A stretch of DNA of 64,000 nt from Brasenia schreberi (taxonomy: Eukaryota > Streptophyta > Magnoliopsida > Nymphaeales > Cabombaceae), in the NCBI GenBank assembly GCA_036023115.1, contig JAYKKT010000090.1, positions 28,665,501-28,729,500 on the forward strand, given 5' to 3'. Shown one piece after another: positions 1 through 11,100 of the stretch (position 1 is the first letter of the stretch; each line of letters starts with the position of its first letter). The notes below the pieces were generated by a model that worked only from the letters and a program-made list of their open reading frames with translations, was not told the origin of the DNA and did no database searches. The translations under genes and the position numbers were made by a program.

Positions 1-194
1 TACGTTATACACATGGGTTTGAGATATTTCTAGAGTATGAGTGTAGAAATATACTTTGTTGATTGTTATATAGGTAAAATATATTGATTATGAAAAACCG
101 TATAACAAGTAAAAGTTGCAATTTACTTGCAACTAGAAAATTATACAACTTGGTAAAACCCCAAAATACTGAGAAGTAAAACAAATGTATTATA

Positions 195-310
195 AATTGG
201 CTCAAGTGGTTAAGTGAGAGATGTAAGTTGTCAGTGACCACTTTCGACCTCAATAACAACAATCATGAAATACGGGAGAAGGGCCCTCTTTCCGAATTTC
301 ATGAGTTGCT
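195..310 (+). mobile_element. SINE-like element (family S3), copy 1
   Basis: The left part reads like a tRNA A box (TGGCTCAAGTGGTTAAG, about 198-214). About 35 bases later comes a degenerate B box around CTTTCGACCTC (241-251). The stretch from the B box onward, with CATGAAATACGGGAGAAGG, is clearly related to a second copy at 7345-7440. A shared body behind a tRNA-like head is the usual form of a plant SINE. No A-rich tail or target duplication is clear, so the ends are approximate. Confidence 0.4.
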
Positions 311-529
311 TTTATAAAAGATAAGATTTATAGGGAACAATAGTTTTTATTTTTTGAAAAAGGTATAAGCATCTCTCAAATAAACATAAAATAGTTTTAA
401 CAGAAAGCCGAGGATGAAAATCACAGTTAGAAGAAAAAGCCAATTATATATACATATATATAAAACATAAAAAAAAGATATACATAGAAAAAGGCTGAAA
501 ATAGAATCAGCTTCGTGTGCAAAAACTCC

Positions 530-617
530 TTATATGTCAACCATTGGCCTCAGGCTTACATCATCGTCCTCATCCATAGCATCTTCATTCCAATAAGGTA
601 CTGACGGCTCGCTAACG
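530..617 (-). CDS. Candidate terminal exon of an unidentified gene (partial)
   Basis: On the minus strand a good acceptor (pyrimidine stretch, TTGCAG) is followed by a 28-codon open frame ending at TAA (530-532). The peptide ends in DEDDDVSLRPMVDI and contains VPYWNEDAMDE, an acidic tail whose composition looks like real protein and not repeat translation. The frame starts in phase 1, so upstream exons would be needed, and I could not find them within the next few kilobases. I do not recognise the family. It may be the last exon of a gene with a long intron, or a stranded gene fragment. Confidence 0.35.
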
Positions 618-940
618 CTGCAAGTTAGAGGACGTTAACTTTTGCATTAGAGAGAGTACATCTGTTCATTCGTGATTGAAAAAGTTAAGGGACTCTTGGA
701 ATCTATAGGAACCTAAGATTAGTCTTTTGAGTTCTTTTCAAGTGTTCTAGAGTTATGTTGAGCTTGGGATGAAAATGAGGTCTAAAACTCAAGAATCTCT
801 CGAGTTCAAATCATCTCGAGACAAAAATCGGGTTGGTCTTGACAACTTAATAGGATCACAATATCTTTGACTGTATCTCCTTTAATATTCAAGCTCCAAT
901 CAATATGATTATTGATGTATTGAAAAGTGGAGAGGTAAAT

Positions 941-1205
941 ATATCCAACCAAAAATAAACTGATTTCAATAAAAATTATATTTTTGTGATTTTCTAATCT
1001 TATCAAAAACCCAGTCGACAACCTAATTATAGGCATCCTCATTGGGTGGTTGTAATTTTTTCGTTCATAATTCAAATATATCCAACCAAAAATAGGCTGA
1101 TTCTAATAAGAATTATATTTTTTGTGATTTTTTATTCTTATCAAGAACCCAATCGACGGCCTTATTATAGGCTTCTTGATTGGGTGTGCTTATTTTGATT
1201 GTAAA
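941..1205. repeat. Tandem duplication, period about 136 bp, two copies
   Basis: The block starting ATATCCAACCAAAAATA at 941 recurs at 1077. Both copies continue through the same A+T-rich text into an AACCCA(G/A)TCGAC segment and then a TTGGGTG segment. The copies differ by scattered substitutions and small indels, so the duplication is old. A short minus-strand ORF across it is an artefact of the repeat. Confidence 0.75.
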
Positions 1206-2483
1206 TTTTATTCGTACCATTGTAGATTTATTGGAAAGAGGACCGGGAAACTTTATGAAAGAATTAAAAATTGGTTAACTAGACTAGAATGGGTTGGTTA
1301 TAGCTTTTCCTCGTGAAAGTAATATGTTTTGCTAATTGGGGCCTTGTGTACATCTCAAGGAGCCAGATTGTTTACTTATTTCAATGATTCAAACTCAGAT
1401 TGAAGCAATTCTTAATTCGTTGGGAAAATAAAAAGACGAGCTTTTCACACATTCCTCCACGAGGGAACTCGTGAGGAAGGAGAACAAGAACTGAGAAATT
1501 CTCAGAAATAAAATTTTGGTGAATTTTAGAATTTGGGATAGTTTTATGTCAAATTGATGGATTTGGATTTGATTGTACTGAGTAAAAGCAAGTAGACCAA
1601 ACCTAAAGAGGAAAGACTGGAGAATGTAAAGGGGATCTTAAAGAGGGTTAAAGTAAGAATTACAACTAAGAAACAAAAGGAACTAAATAAAAGAATTAAT
1701 GTTAATGATGATCCTTCAAGATAAGCAACTACCACTTTTATAGATAAAGGTGTGCATGTTTGTGCACAGTATTCTTTCATGCTTCCCCAACTCTTAGAAT
1801 AGTGATTAATTTTCAGAAGGCGGTTCTTGATATCCTTTATGATTATAATGACTCATTATTCATTGGTTTTTATTTTTATTTAAGAAAAAATAATTGCTCT
1901 TAAAAGTGACTCCTCAGGCTTTATGCAATATTTCATTTTAACACTATATATATGTGGTTGGTACGTTGGGAAATGAAGAGGATCAATAAAAGAGCTATTT
2001 CTTGCCTCCTACTCGATGGCTGCTACACAGAAAATTCCACTATTTCATTAATAACAATTTAAAAGCCATATTTAGGGCATACCAAAAAAGCTAAGAAACA
2101 TCGCAATAATACCTTATTCGTGTCAGACACGATACCAAATGAATGAATAAGCAAATCAAGCTCCACGTCAAGTACCAACATGGTGTTTGTGGCATGTTAT
2201 AAGTATTGTATCACCATATGATACGAAAATATTATGTGGCAATACTTAGTCAATAACATACAAATGTTATGTCATTTTTGCTTGTCTACTGGTATGAATA
2301 ATACCATGTTTTATGATATATGTGATAAATAGATACTATATCAGATTGTATGATATTACACACACGCACAATATATATATATAGGGAGAGAGAGAAAAAG
2401 TGATTGAATCCTGCCCACCACTGCCGCTATTCACTCATGCAACCGAAAAGAATAGATTTATCAAAGGTGAGCATGATCTAGTT

Positions 2484-2540
<57 letters not shown>

Positions 2541-2740
2541 TTAAGAGTGACTGATTTGTTACCATATTAACAACATTGGGTAGGTCGACACGAGGTTAGG
2601 TGTCTTGTTGGCTTGTGTAAGTTGTATGCACAAGTTTCTAAGGACTTGGCCAATTAGAAAGAAAGTTAGTTTTTTTTTTTTTTTTGCAAAGTCTAAATAA
2701 TTCAAAGAAAATTATTCATGCTGAGATTTTCTCATATCTT
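1206..2740. other. Gene-free AT-rich stretch
   Basis: No coding exon is visible on either strand. From about 2100 to 2350 the text is rich in degenerate palindromic GATAC/GTATC words, as also seen at 21440-21690. Microsatellites lie at 2350-2395 (CA, then TA, then GA) and 2482-2537 (CT, then TA). Confidence 0.5.
2482..2537. repeat. Compound microsatellite (CT)n(TA)n
   Basis: About 28 bp of CT repeat passes directly into about 28 bp of TA repeat. Confidence 0.95.
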
Positions 2741-2744
2741 GTAG

Positions 2745-3765
2745 GCATTTTCAAAGTTAGGAGCCTGTTGCCAACTTTATGGAATCGAATACGGACCAGA
2801 TAATTGAAGTCTAAGGCCATATTTGAAGCTGGATCCAATCTTGGTGGACCCATAGAAAGGTGCTATGAACACCTTGCAAAAATAGTGATTAAAATTCATT
2901 TGAAAAAGCCATTCGTGCTCACAGCTTTCTCATGGCTTTTAGTGTGAATGTATATGGTTTCTCCGGTACTCCAAATCCAATCAGTTATATAATTATCCAA
3001 AACCAAATCCAAATACTAATTGAACCCCGATCGATACTTCGGTTTCTCGATATGTGAGGGTTTTTCTTCCATCGATCTGGTTTCATAATCAAGCGAATGA
3101 TTGAATATGTACTCCTTGTGTTCGGCTCATTTCCTATAGGAGCTAGATTGTGCTCATTGAGGTTCAGCTTATGGTTAGCTCATTTAGCATATATATGTGT
3201 ATATATGAACATTTTATGTTCAAGCATGTTCTTGAATTAGTTTTGGTGAGTCAGGTTTAAATATATCAAGCGAAGTTTGAACCTCAATCGAAGTTGTGTT
3301 TATGTTTGTTTTAGCTCATGTTCAAATCATTACTTATTGATGCAGTGGTAGAAATTATCGTAAATATCATACTCAAGAGGCTTTTATTCTATTTCTCAAG
3401 AATTAAGCTCGAAATGACTCGATAAAATAACTTAAAATGCTAAATGAGCCTCTCAATAATTTCTTCAACTAGTTTCCATTTCAAATCGTGTAATTTACTG
3501 AGTCAAATACGAATCAACTAGGATCAATCCGAACCGAGTCAGTCTACGAGCAGTTCAATTCATTTACCTTCCTTGCATTTGGCCATGCAAATCCTTATCA
3601 AGATCCAAATTTAGGTTGGGGAATTTTCAAAGATAGGAGCACCTTACCAACTTCATGAGAAGACTTACAATGATTGTATAAATCAAAGCGCCCTCAATAA
3701 AAAAATAAAAGTCTAAAAGCAATTGGAAATTGAACCAACCATGTGGACCCTACGGAGAAAACTAT
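2745..3765 (+). repeat. Dispersed direct repeat pair (2745-2868 and 3622-3765)
   Basis: Both segments share, in order, a TTTTCAAAG(T/A)TAGGAGC start, a CCAACTT(T/C)ATG segment, an AAGTCTAA segment and a GTGGACCC(A/T)TA end. Similarity is moderate and the second copy carries an insertion, so this is an old dispersed repeat. The roughly 750 bp between them contains CTCGAGCT-type words (about 3120-3545) and no gene. Confidence 0.5.
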
Positions 3766-3879
3766 TAATATAAAATGGGAAAAAAACAAAAAATAAAAAA
3801 ACAGGTGTAGGTTATGGTTTGGTATCGTAGCCCAGCCCTAAAATGATCTCATTTTCATGTGGTCTAGTGAATGCTGCCC

Positions 3880-4300
3880 AAGTTCTTAACGTGGGTCATC
3901 GTCTTGATGTTTGAAACGGCCTTCCGTCTGCATATTTGGCACGAAAAGCACTAAGAGGTGGCGATTTCGTGTATCGGGTCAATAATGAATACAGACCGAA
4001 GAGCACGATAAGCACTAAGGGGTGTCTCTGGTTCTGTTAGTTGTTTTCGTGTCAATGTTCGAACACAGCTCAATATCTTTTTTCCCACTTTGGGCATGTT
4101 CGTGTTGGGTTTTCCTGTTCTGTCTGAGATTACTAGTAGTTTTGTGTTTCTGGTCGTATTTGTGTCAAGTCATTTAATGTTCGTCTCAGAAGCAAATCTA
4201 TCCAAACATGACTTTATTTCTTTCGTCATTTGGATGGACACGAACTCAGACTTTTCTAGTTATGTTCCTGTAACAAAAGGTATCATCAAGCAAAATAACT
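3880..4300. repeat. CGTGTC-word repeat region
   Basis: Degenerate copies of TTCGTGTC, CACGAAAAGCACTAAG (twice, about 3941 and 4004) and related words fill this stretch. The same lexicon appears at about 22265-22460, 27340-27480, 28980-29100, 45060-45600 and 50100-50560. A 78-codon ORF here is made from this text and is not supported as a gene. Confidence 0.45.
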
Positions 4301-4404
4301 TTAGATCCAGACCCAGATCCATTTAACCCCTAAAAGGAGGTCCATACGTGCAAGATGAATTTAGACATACGTATCTTCGCGGCATACTTTTATATGCACA
4401 TACT

Positions 4405-4535
4405 TTTCTGAGCAGCAGTAGCTCACCTGGCTAAGGGGTCAATTCACAGGTTGAGGGTTGTGAGATCGATACCCAGAGCTCTGCGTGTTTCTGGGCTCCA
4501 ACTTTCCCCTACCCATCTACTGTTTTTAGCCATAC
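4405..4535 (+). mobile_element. SINE-like element (family S2), copy 1
   Basis: An A-box-like segment (CAGTAGCTCACCTGGCTAAG, about 4417-4436) is followed by a B-box-like segment (GTTGTGAGATCGATACCCAG, about 4457-4476), then a pyrimidine-rich body. The order and spacing match a tRNA-derived head. A related copy at 50693-50815 has the same AGCTC, TTCACA(G/A)GTTGA and GAG(A/T)T layout and ends in an A-rich tail. Confidence 0.5.
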
Positions 4536-5056
4536 CGAAAATTGGCCGTTGGCCGGATATGTATAAAAGCTCTAGATTCCAACCTGAGCAGATAACTAAT
4601 CGGCTACCGGCCGGTTTTTGATTTCCGATTCTGGCATGCCGGATCTTAATGACTGCCTGAAAGGTTGAAGCTTTTACGCGGTATTTTTTGGAATCACAAC
4701 CTGGCATCCAAACACACTAGGTTCTCTATGGCCAGCAATGCAACAGCCACTAGAGGACATGTACTTTACAAATAAATCATGCCCAAGAGATACGAACAAA
4801 GGAACATTATATGAGCAGGCCACTTCAATTAGCGTTGGCGATTTTGTGTTCGTGTAAAAAATGGAACAATCTGAACAATTATGCTATTCTTTTCGTGTTA
4901 CTTGGTGTAGCCACATGCACGAACCTTTTTCGTTCTTTTGGGTTATGGATATACAGTCTTGGTGTTATACCAGCAATTTTGTATACCAGACTGCGTTCAT
5001 GTCAAAACAGGTAAAGTTGAACACAACCAGAATTTCCGTGTCAACATGGGTAGATT

Positions 5057-5195
5057 TAGGGGTGGCAAATCGGGGTCCAATGGTCGGGTTCCAATCATAT
5101 CTCTTTGGGTTTGGACAAGAAATATGTCAACCCTAAAGCAACCCCAACTTTTTTGGGTCATTTTCTTGAGACCCTAAACATCCCTCCCTCCCTCC

Positions 5196-5249
<54 letters not shown>

Positions 5250-5389
5250 TTAGAGAGAGAGAGAGAGATTGTGCATAGCGGATGTAGTAAGACCCATGTG
5301 ATGTAAAGCGGATCCAATGGGCCTGAAACCAGACCCACATCCAGACTTCCTGTGTCGGCTTCGGGTAGGGTCTAAAATTGCCACCCCTA
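5057..5389. mobile_element. MITE-like element with TAGGGGTGGCAA terminal inverted repeats
   Basis: TAGGGGTGGCAAAT at 5057 is mirrored by ATTGCCACCCCTA ending at 5389, giving a 333-bp unit with terminal inverted repeats. TAGGGGTGGCA-type ends are typical of non-autonomous hAT-like elements in plants (established knowledge). The 8 bases outside each end match at 5 of 8 positions, which could be a decayed target duplication. The interior holds a CT/CA/TA/GA microsatellite at 5181-5268. Confidence 0.55.
5181..5268. repeat. Compound microsatellite (CT)n(CA)n(TA)n(GA)n
   Basis: Four dinucleotide blocks follow one another in the order CT, CA, TA, GA, inside the TIR element. ORFs across it (IYICVCVCVC-type translations) are artefacts. 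Confidence 0.95.
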
Positions 5390-6033
5390 CGTTGATGTAA
5401 ATGTGAGGTTTCCTTTTCTGTTTGTGTCGTTTCTTACATTGCAAGAACTTTTTTATACCAAAGGATCCATGGGGCCGAGGTCACTAACTTATATGTCACA
5501 AAGAACTCGCAATAAGTGTGTGAGATCACAATTTATTTCCTTTCTCGTGTCCGGGAAAGAAGACCCAGCTACAACAGTAACGAGCCGCGTGTAGGACCCC
5601 CATCACACACACACACAAGAAAACTTTATCATGTTTGATGAAGCACAAAAAGGAGAGGCATCCAAGGAGTTTGGCAAGAAAATGGCAGGATTGTGAAGTA
5701 GGTAATGTTGTGTAGCCAAAACGGTATGCAGGAGCTTCAAGTCACTACACTACTGTTTGGAATAGATTCTCACGATGTAAAACAAGGGAGGGTTGTTGAT
5801 GAAAGGGACGTTTGCCCTTTAATTCTAGGTCGATACCTACAGAAATGTAAAAGTCTACATACTTTACGCGTACCAAAAGGTCCTGCACGTAGAAAGTAGC
5901 TAGAATAGCCCCAACAAGTGAGTGAGATTTTCTTGGAATCCAAGTGTTATCATTGCACACCTAAATAGCGACAATCATTAGCAATTAACAGATATTAATT
6001 AGGTACGAGTCCATATATCGTCGAACCCAAAGT

Positions 6034-6036
<3 letters not shown>
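5390..6036. other. Gene-free stretch
   Basis: Short overlapping ORFs occur on both strands, but none has a recognisable domain, coding-like continuity or flanking splice sites. I see nothing supported here. Confidence 0.4.

Positions 6037-6127
<91 letters not shown>
6037..6127. repeat. Compound microsatellite (CA)n(TA)n(GA)n
   Basis: About 30 bp of CA, 37 bp of TA and 24 bp of GA run without interruption. Confidence 0.95.
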
Positions 6128-6384
6128 ATCGGCATAAACAAAAAAAAAATGCACAGTTACTTGGCCAATTTTGTTGGTTAATCTCTCTCTTTTTGTATCA
6201 AGTAATAAGCATGATACTATGCCTGAAAGGAGAGTGAAGGATAGAGCCATTATGGTTAACCCGAAAAAGAAAATGGTAGAGATGTTTGGTATATAATTTT
6301 ACTACTAGTGATCTCAAAAATCGAACAGTAAAAATGAAGATGTTGGTATAAAATCATGCAACAAAATGTATTATGCAGCTAAGA

Positions 6385-6385
<1 letters not shown>

Positions 6386-6431
<46 letters not shown>

Positions 6432-6680
6432 AAGAGGGTGGCTTAACCACATAATGATGTTTGATACATATTCTTATACAAATATCTCTACTTTTCTATC
6501 TTTGAGATCAACAGTAAAGATTTAAATCAAATATACTATTTATACTTATGTATTAGCATTTAATGTATCATATGTATTAAATATAAAGTGATTTTAATTT
6601 CAACCATCAATCTCAAAGATTAAATAGTAGAGATGTTGGTGTAAGATTATTAACTGAAATGTATTATGCAACTAAGATGT

Positions 6681-6740
<60 letters not shown>
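6386..6740. repeat. Two (CT)n(TA)n microsatellites flanking the foldback element
   Basis: 6386-6431 and about 6683-6740 are CT blocks passing into TA blocks, both placed at the end of the same right-arm sequence (TATTATGCA(G/A)CTAAGA). Confidence 0.85.
6437..6679. mobile_element. Foldback (MITE-like) element with long imperfect inverted repeats
   Basis: The left arm (about 6437-6511, ending in TCTTTGAGATCA) is matched in reverse complement by the right arm (about 6607-6679, starting CAATCTCAAAGAT). Matching blocks include GTAGAGAT and the GTATAAGA/GTGTAAGA pair. The arms are about 75 bp each around a roughly 95-bp centre. A further right-arm-like copy lies at about 6300-6385. Each right arm runs straight into a CT-then-TA microsatellite (6386-6431 and 6683-6740). 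A diverged relative is seen at about 53800-53960. Confidence 0.5.
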
Positions 6741-6744
<4 letters not shown>

Positions 6745-6850
6745 TGATAGTTGTAAAAAACCAAGAAAAACTTTATCCAAATAAAACCAAGCCAAAGATA
6801 GATGAACTACAAATCACTCGGTTTATTTTCCAGTTCTACGGCCCGTATTC

Positions 6851-6985
6851 TTTTTTGTTACAAGAGAAGGCCAAAGCCTAATACACACCCACACATGCAC
6901 CCTCTGGGAGTCGAACTCCCCATCAGCAGTGCCTGATCTACACTGATGCATGGTGGGGAGTCCGCACCCAACTCAAAATAGTAGA
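6851..6985 (-). mobile_element. SINE-like element (family S1), copy b
   Basis: On the minus strand a B box (GAGTTCGACTCCC, about 6908-6920) is followed by GTGCATGTGTGGGTGTGTATTAGG and a TCTCTTGTAACAAAAAA tail that abuts the T-run at 6851. The same body and tail occur in copies at 26287, 28212, 41384 and 44500. Upstream, the tRNA-like head is diverged. Confidence 0.65.
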
Positions 6986-7344
6986 ACTTTGAAAAAGAAA
7001 AGGTAGAACTCTGGTTGAATTGAAACAGTATAATTATAGTCGACTGCTTAAACCATGGGCTTTTGAGGTCACGACAACTTCGTCTCACGTACAAAAGTTT
7101 AATAAATAAATACATCCCTCAGTTTATAATCATGAGCTGTAAATAGAGCCTACGGCATAACTGTAGTGTATCATAAGAGGCCACAGTAAAACCGTGGGCT
7201 CTTTGCCCCACCAAAAAAGGTTTTCCTAGATCCACCACCAGTTATCATGTTTGAACCATGTGATGCATGTTTATGTGCTTCATTTTTCTGCCAATTTTGT
7301 TCACAATTTGTACCGGATGTTGATAAAGAAATTGAAGTCACACA

Positions 7345-7440
7345 TGAGCATACTTTAAGTTATCGAGTGTAATGGATATGATCACTTTCGGCCTTGTAAC
7401 GAGCACTCATGAAATCAGGAAAGAAGGTTCTTATCAGTTC
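7345..7440 (+). mobile_element. SINE-like element (family S3), copy 2
   Basis: GATCACTTTCGGCCT, then an ACTCATGAAATCAGG(A/G)AAGAAGG block, parallels the copy at 195-310. Only the B-box-like part and body are recognisable. The A-box region is degraded. Confidence 0.4.
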
Positions 7441-8213
7441 AACACGGGCACACGTAAACGCGAAAGTTTCAAAGTACTTAATTAAACCAATTTGTTGTTA
7501 ATCAAAACAAAATTAACCATATTCAAGACATTGTTTCTACTCTGAGGAAGGATTTTTTACATATCTCGTGATATTTTTGTGGGAAAAAATAGAGCGCCTG
7601 TCGTTGAGCTAACGAGATCTCGGTGCTCATTCTTTCTTTTGAAAAGCATGAGATCGAACTTGAATTTAACTATGCTAAAGAAAGACTGATTAGGTAAATC
7701 ACCTGATCCATTCTCCATGGTGGATTGCAGTCCATTGAGCATATGACTAATCGACCGAACCCACCACCTTGAGAGGTAAATCACATTAAACCACTATCTT
7801 GATGATTTTGGCCAGTAAAGTGATGGGTTTAACTGCAAGACAAGATATGGTTTGAAGTTCAAAGACATCTATGGTAGTAAAACACTAAGGGTGTTCAAGG
7901 AACTGCTGGAATCGAACTGAGCCGGCGGTTTGGTTCACAAAGTTCATTCTAATCTTTAACCACTACAATGCATGTGTTATTTTATCTTTTCTTTTCCGGG
8001 ACTTATGTTATTCACTCCTAGATGTTTTTCTTTATATTGTGGGAGAAGGAGAATTCTCACCTTAAAATGTAAATATTTTGAGGGATTGAGAATTTGAAGT
8101 ACCATGGCCAAAGCCAGATCCAAACAAGTGACTTTGAGTTAGAAAATAACTTGAGTTATCTTTTTCATCATGCTTCAACTCCAATTCAACCAAAAAATTA
8201 TATATATAGTGGC
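7441..8213. other. Gene-free stretch with a GGTTTGG-word fragment
   Basis: No exon is supported. At 7890-7950 a segment reading GTGTTCAAGGAACTGCTGGA, followed by GAACTGAGCCGG and GGTTTGGTTC, recurs in diverged form at 49349-49400. This points to a dispersed repeat. Confidence 0.45.
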
Positions 8214-8361
8214 CGACATCCTAAGGTTGAGTTTTTAGGTAGAAGAATTTCAGTTTTGATCATTAATCCAAATCATTACATAAATCGACATCCTAAGGTT
8301 GAGTTTTTAGGTACAAGAATTTGAGTTTTGACCATTAATCCAGAAAAATCATTACATAAAT
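8214..8361 (+). repeat. Tandem duplication, period 72 bp, two copies
   Basis: CGACATCCTAAGGTTGAG begins at 8214 and again at 8286. The two units differ at only a few positions plus a 4-base insertion near the end of the second. High similarity indicates a fairly recent duplication. Confidence 0.85.
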
Positions 8362-9054
8362 ATGCATTTGATATGATATCGCATCGTTAGCTTAATAAAC
8401 ATATGAATGAAATCAATGTAAGTCATAAAATGAGTTTAGGCACTGCCATGTGTAGCGCATTCATCACCAAAAACAAAACTTTAATATAAATTAATTAAAA
8501 ATGTCACAAATCAGCATGGATCAATGCACAATAAAAGAGCAAGAGCACCTAATATTTCGAACGAATATAAAAGAATGAGATTATTAGAGAAATCAGTTGT
8601 ATCATCTGGCAAAGGATGGTGTCTATCCTATGCCAGATCCTATCCATCCATCTGATCCAGGATGCTGATAAGTCCCCTGCAGACCCTAGATGATAGATAG
8701 CCACACTTGAATGCCGTTGGGATTGGGGACAGTGGATGAGATGATACCCAAAACCTCAAGTGTGTAAGTGCGTGTATGTGTGGTCACGCACACATTCCTC
8801 CACTGATTAACAAACCGAGGACCTCTGTGTGTTTTTATGTATACATGTATGTATGTATGTGAGGGTACACGCGCATTTGATTAAAAAGTTGATGCCCAGC
8901 ATCACATCAGCAGGTGCTCTTTGATTACCAAGAAAATGGATGGTGGTGATTGCACACAACAATGAAAAGTTTGTAATCTGATGTATTGTGTCTCAAAGAA
9001 AATGTTTAATTTTCCAAGGAATTCAATTAGCTATCAAGCTTCATGACAGCCACC

Positions 9055-9055
9055 G

Positions 9056-9094
<39 letters not shown>
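9055..9094. repeat. Compound microsatellite (CT)n(CA)n
   Basis: A CT block passes into a CA block. Confidence 0.95.
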
Positions 9095-10144
9095 TCTTCC
9101 AAAGTCTGGGCAGGTATGTTCTACAAAGGCAATGCTTCCATGACGCAACGCAAAGCAATTTCTTCCTAGATATAAGTACACACACAGAGATTTACTTTGG
9201 TTGCTAGCCACAACTTATGAAGCACTAGCTAGATCTGTAGTAGTTTGCACCCTTATTCCTCACGATGGAGCTCATCCACCACACAGCAGTCTTGATTAGC
9301 AGCAAATGGAAATGCTCATCATCATCATCATCAAATGACTTGCAATATACAAGCCATACATTGCAGAAGTCAAACAAACTTTTTTCTAGTGGGATTATAA
9401 AGCTAATTCTTGATTTGCAAGGCTTTCAGATGGCATTCATTTGAACCACTCAACTTCTAATTCCATTAATTAAAAGAAGACTTTTCTCAATGGTTGTTTC
9501 AGATTTACTTGGGTTGTTTCTAAACGATTAAAGGTTGGTAATGTAACTTTTTTTTTGGAGGGACGTCTGTTTCTTTCTTCGATGGTTGTCAACCACCGAC
9601 TTACTCTTTCCTGACATACATACTTACATTATTGTATGTGTATATATGTTTACATTTACACATATACATACTACATGTATATGTATATGTATGTATGTAC
9701 GTATTAAGATGAATTACAACGGGGGAGATATTTTGCAGCTTGCAGAGCCTGTCAAAGAGGGAAAATATCTACATTGAAGACAGTGACGCAGTTTACAGGT
9801 TAGAAAAATGGCGCAAGAAATCAAGTTGCCCGCGCGTGGTTTGTGGGGAGTGAGTGTCCGGCTCAGCATGAGATGCTTTTTGCATGTAAAATAGAATAGC
9901 AAAAGGGACGGGGGAAACACTTAAAAAAAGAGATTGAACAAAACCGAGATACTGTTCTGTGTAAAATAGAAGTAGATATCCCTGAGCCATGTAAGAATAC
10001 ACCCAAGTGACCATGACAATCATGGGGTCCGTCAAGATTTTTTCATGGCTCAAGTACATGGCTGAGATCTATGATGTACCCACAACCGACTTGTAAGCTA
10101 CCAGAAAATTGACATGGTGTGAGACCACTTGATCAACCTTGTAA

Positions 10145-10146
<2 letters not shown>

Positions 10147-10229
<83 letters not shown>
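10147..10229. repeat. Long (CT)n microsatellite, 83 bp
   Basis: About 41 uninterrupted TC units. On the minus strand it yields arginine/glutamate ORFs that are artefacts. Confidence 0.97.
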
Positions 10230-10233
<4 letters not shown>

Positions 10234-11027
10234 GCATTCAGGCTTTTTGGTCTGTCGCGTGCGCAACTTGCCTTGGAGACGCATTGTACTGCTAGCTGCT
10301 GTTGTTGAAGAAGGAAAGGTGTTGCATGTCGTCCTGCTTTACAGTTTACAAGCACCATCCATCCATTTTCTCGGATATTTTGAGATACTTGTGTCCTCTA
10401 ATTCCTAAAGCTTTGACTTAGAGCCAGGACACGAGACTTCTCTTTAAGGATACAAAGGACATGAAGGTTGACTATGCTCTCATTTCCATCAAAACCAAAA
10501 AAAAGGAAAAAGAAAAGGAAAATCGTACTCCTGTTTGGTGCTGCAAATCCGAATTTCAGGTTTTTAAGCCATTTACCACCATTCGTGTGAAAGTAGACAA
10601 AAAGGAACACTATAAAATTACACATCAATATTGCTTAAGTGTGTGATTTTAGTTTGTTATGCATGTTTATATAACTAATTAGTTTGTAATGCGCATTGCT
10701 GCTTAGAGGGGTCTTTGGGAGTTTCCGAGGAATGTTTAGAATTTTTAGATTTTTATTAAAATGATATTGGCATATCATATTTATGGCTGTGCGCGTAGAT
10801 ATTTCATTACAATACACTGGTGGTGGCTACAGAAATTTAACAATACCAAAGATTTGTCGGTTTTTGCTCTACTTTTCCCTTGTTTTGCTGTGCCATCGGC
10901 AGCTGAAATGATAAGCCAGATAGAAAGCTTGCCCTGTTCCAAGCGAGAAAGATGATGGAGGCACAGCAAAACAAGGGAAATGTGGAGCAAATTACTTAAT
11001 CCAAGTAGAAAATCTTCAAATTGAACA

Positions 11028-11100
11028 CAGTCACGAGTTCGATCCCGGGGCAAGCATCTGGTAGGGGGTCTGCCCATCCCCAGCTTCAAAAGAAAAAGAA
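11028..11100 (+). mobile_element. SINE-like fragment with tRNA B box
   Basis: CACGAGTTCGATCCCGGGGC (about 11031-11050) is a near-perfect B box in context. It is followed by a short body and an AAAAGAAAAAGAA tail at about 11086-11100. The body resembles the S2 family. No A box is recognisable upstream, so this is probably a 5'-truncated or diverged copy. Confidence 0.45.

Noticed and set aside
5601..5960. Overlapping plus and minus ORFs as a gene
   Set aside because: Neither frame shows family features, and both begin and end in ordinary intergenic text.
9265..9430. Short ATG frame with a serine run
   Set aside because: The serines come from an ATC/TCA repeat, and no signal peptide, conserved motif or splice structure is seen.
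10069..10358. ORFs rich in Arg-Glu, Leu-Ser or Ile-Tyr repeats here and at 5158, 5999, 6666, 13071, 13193, 19555, 30136, 30177, 40099, 42398 and 52797
   Set aside because: They are translations of CT, GA, TA and CA microsatellites and carry no independent coding signal.
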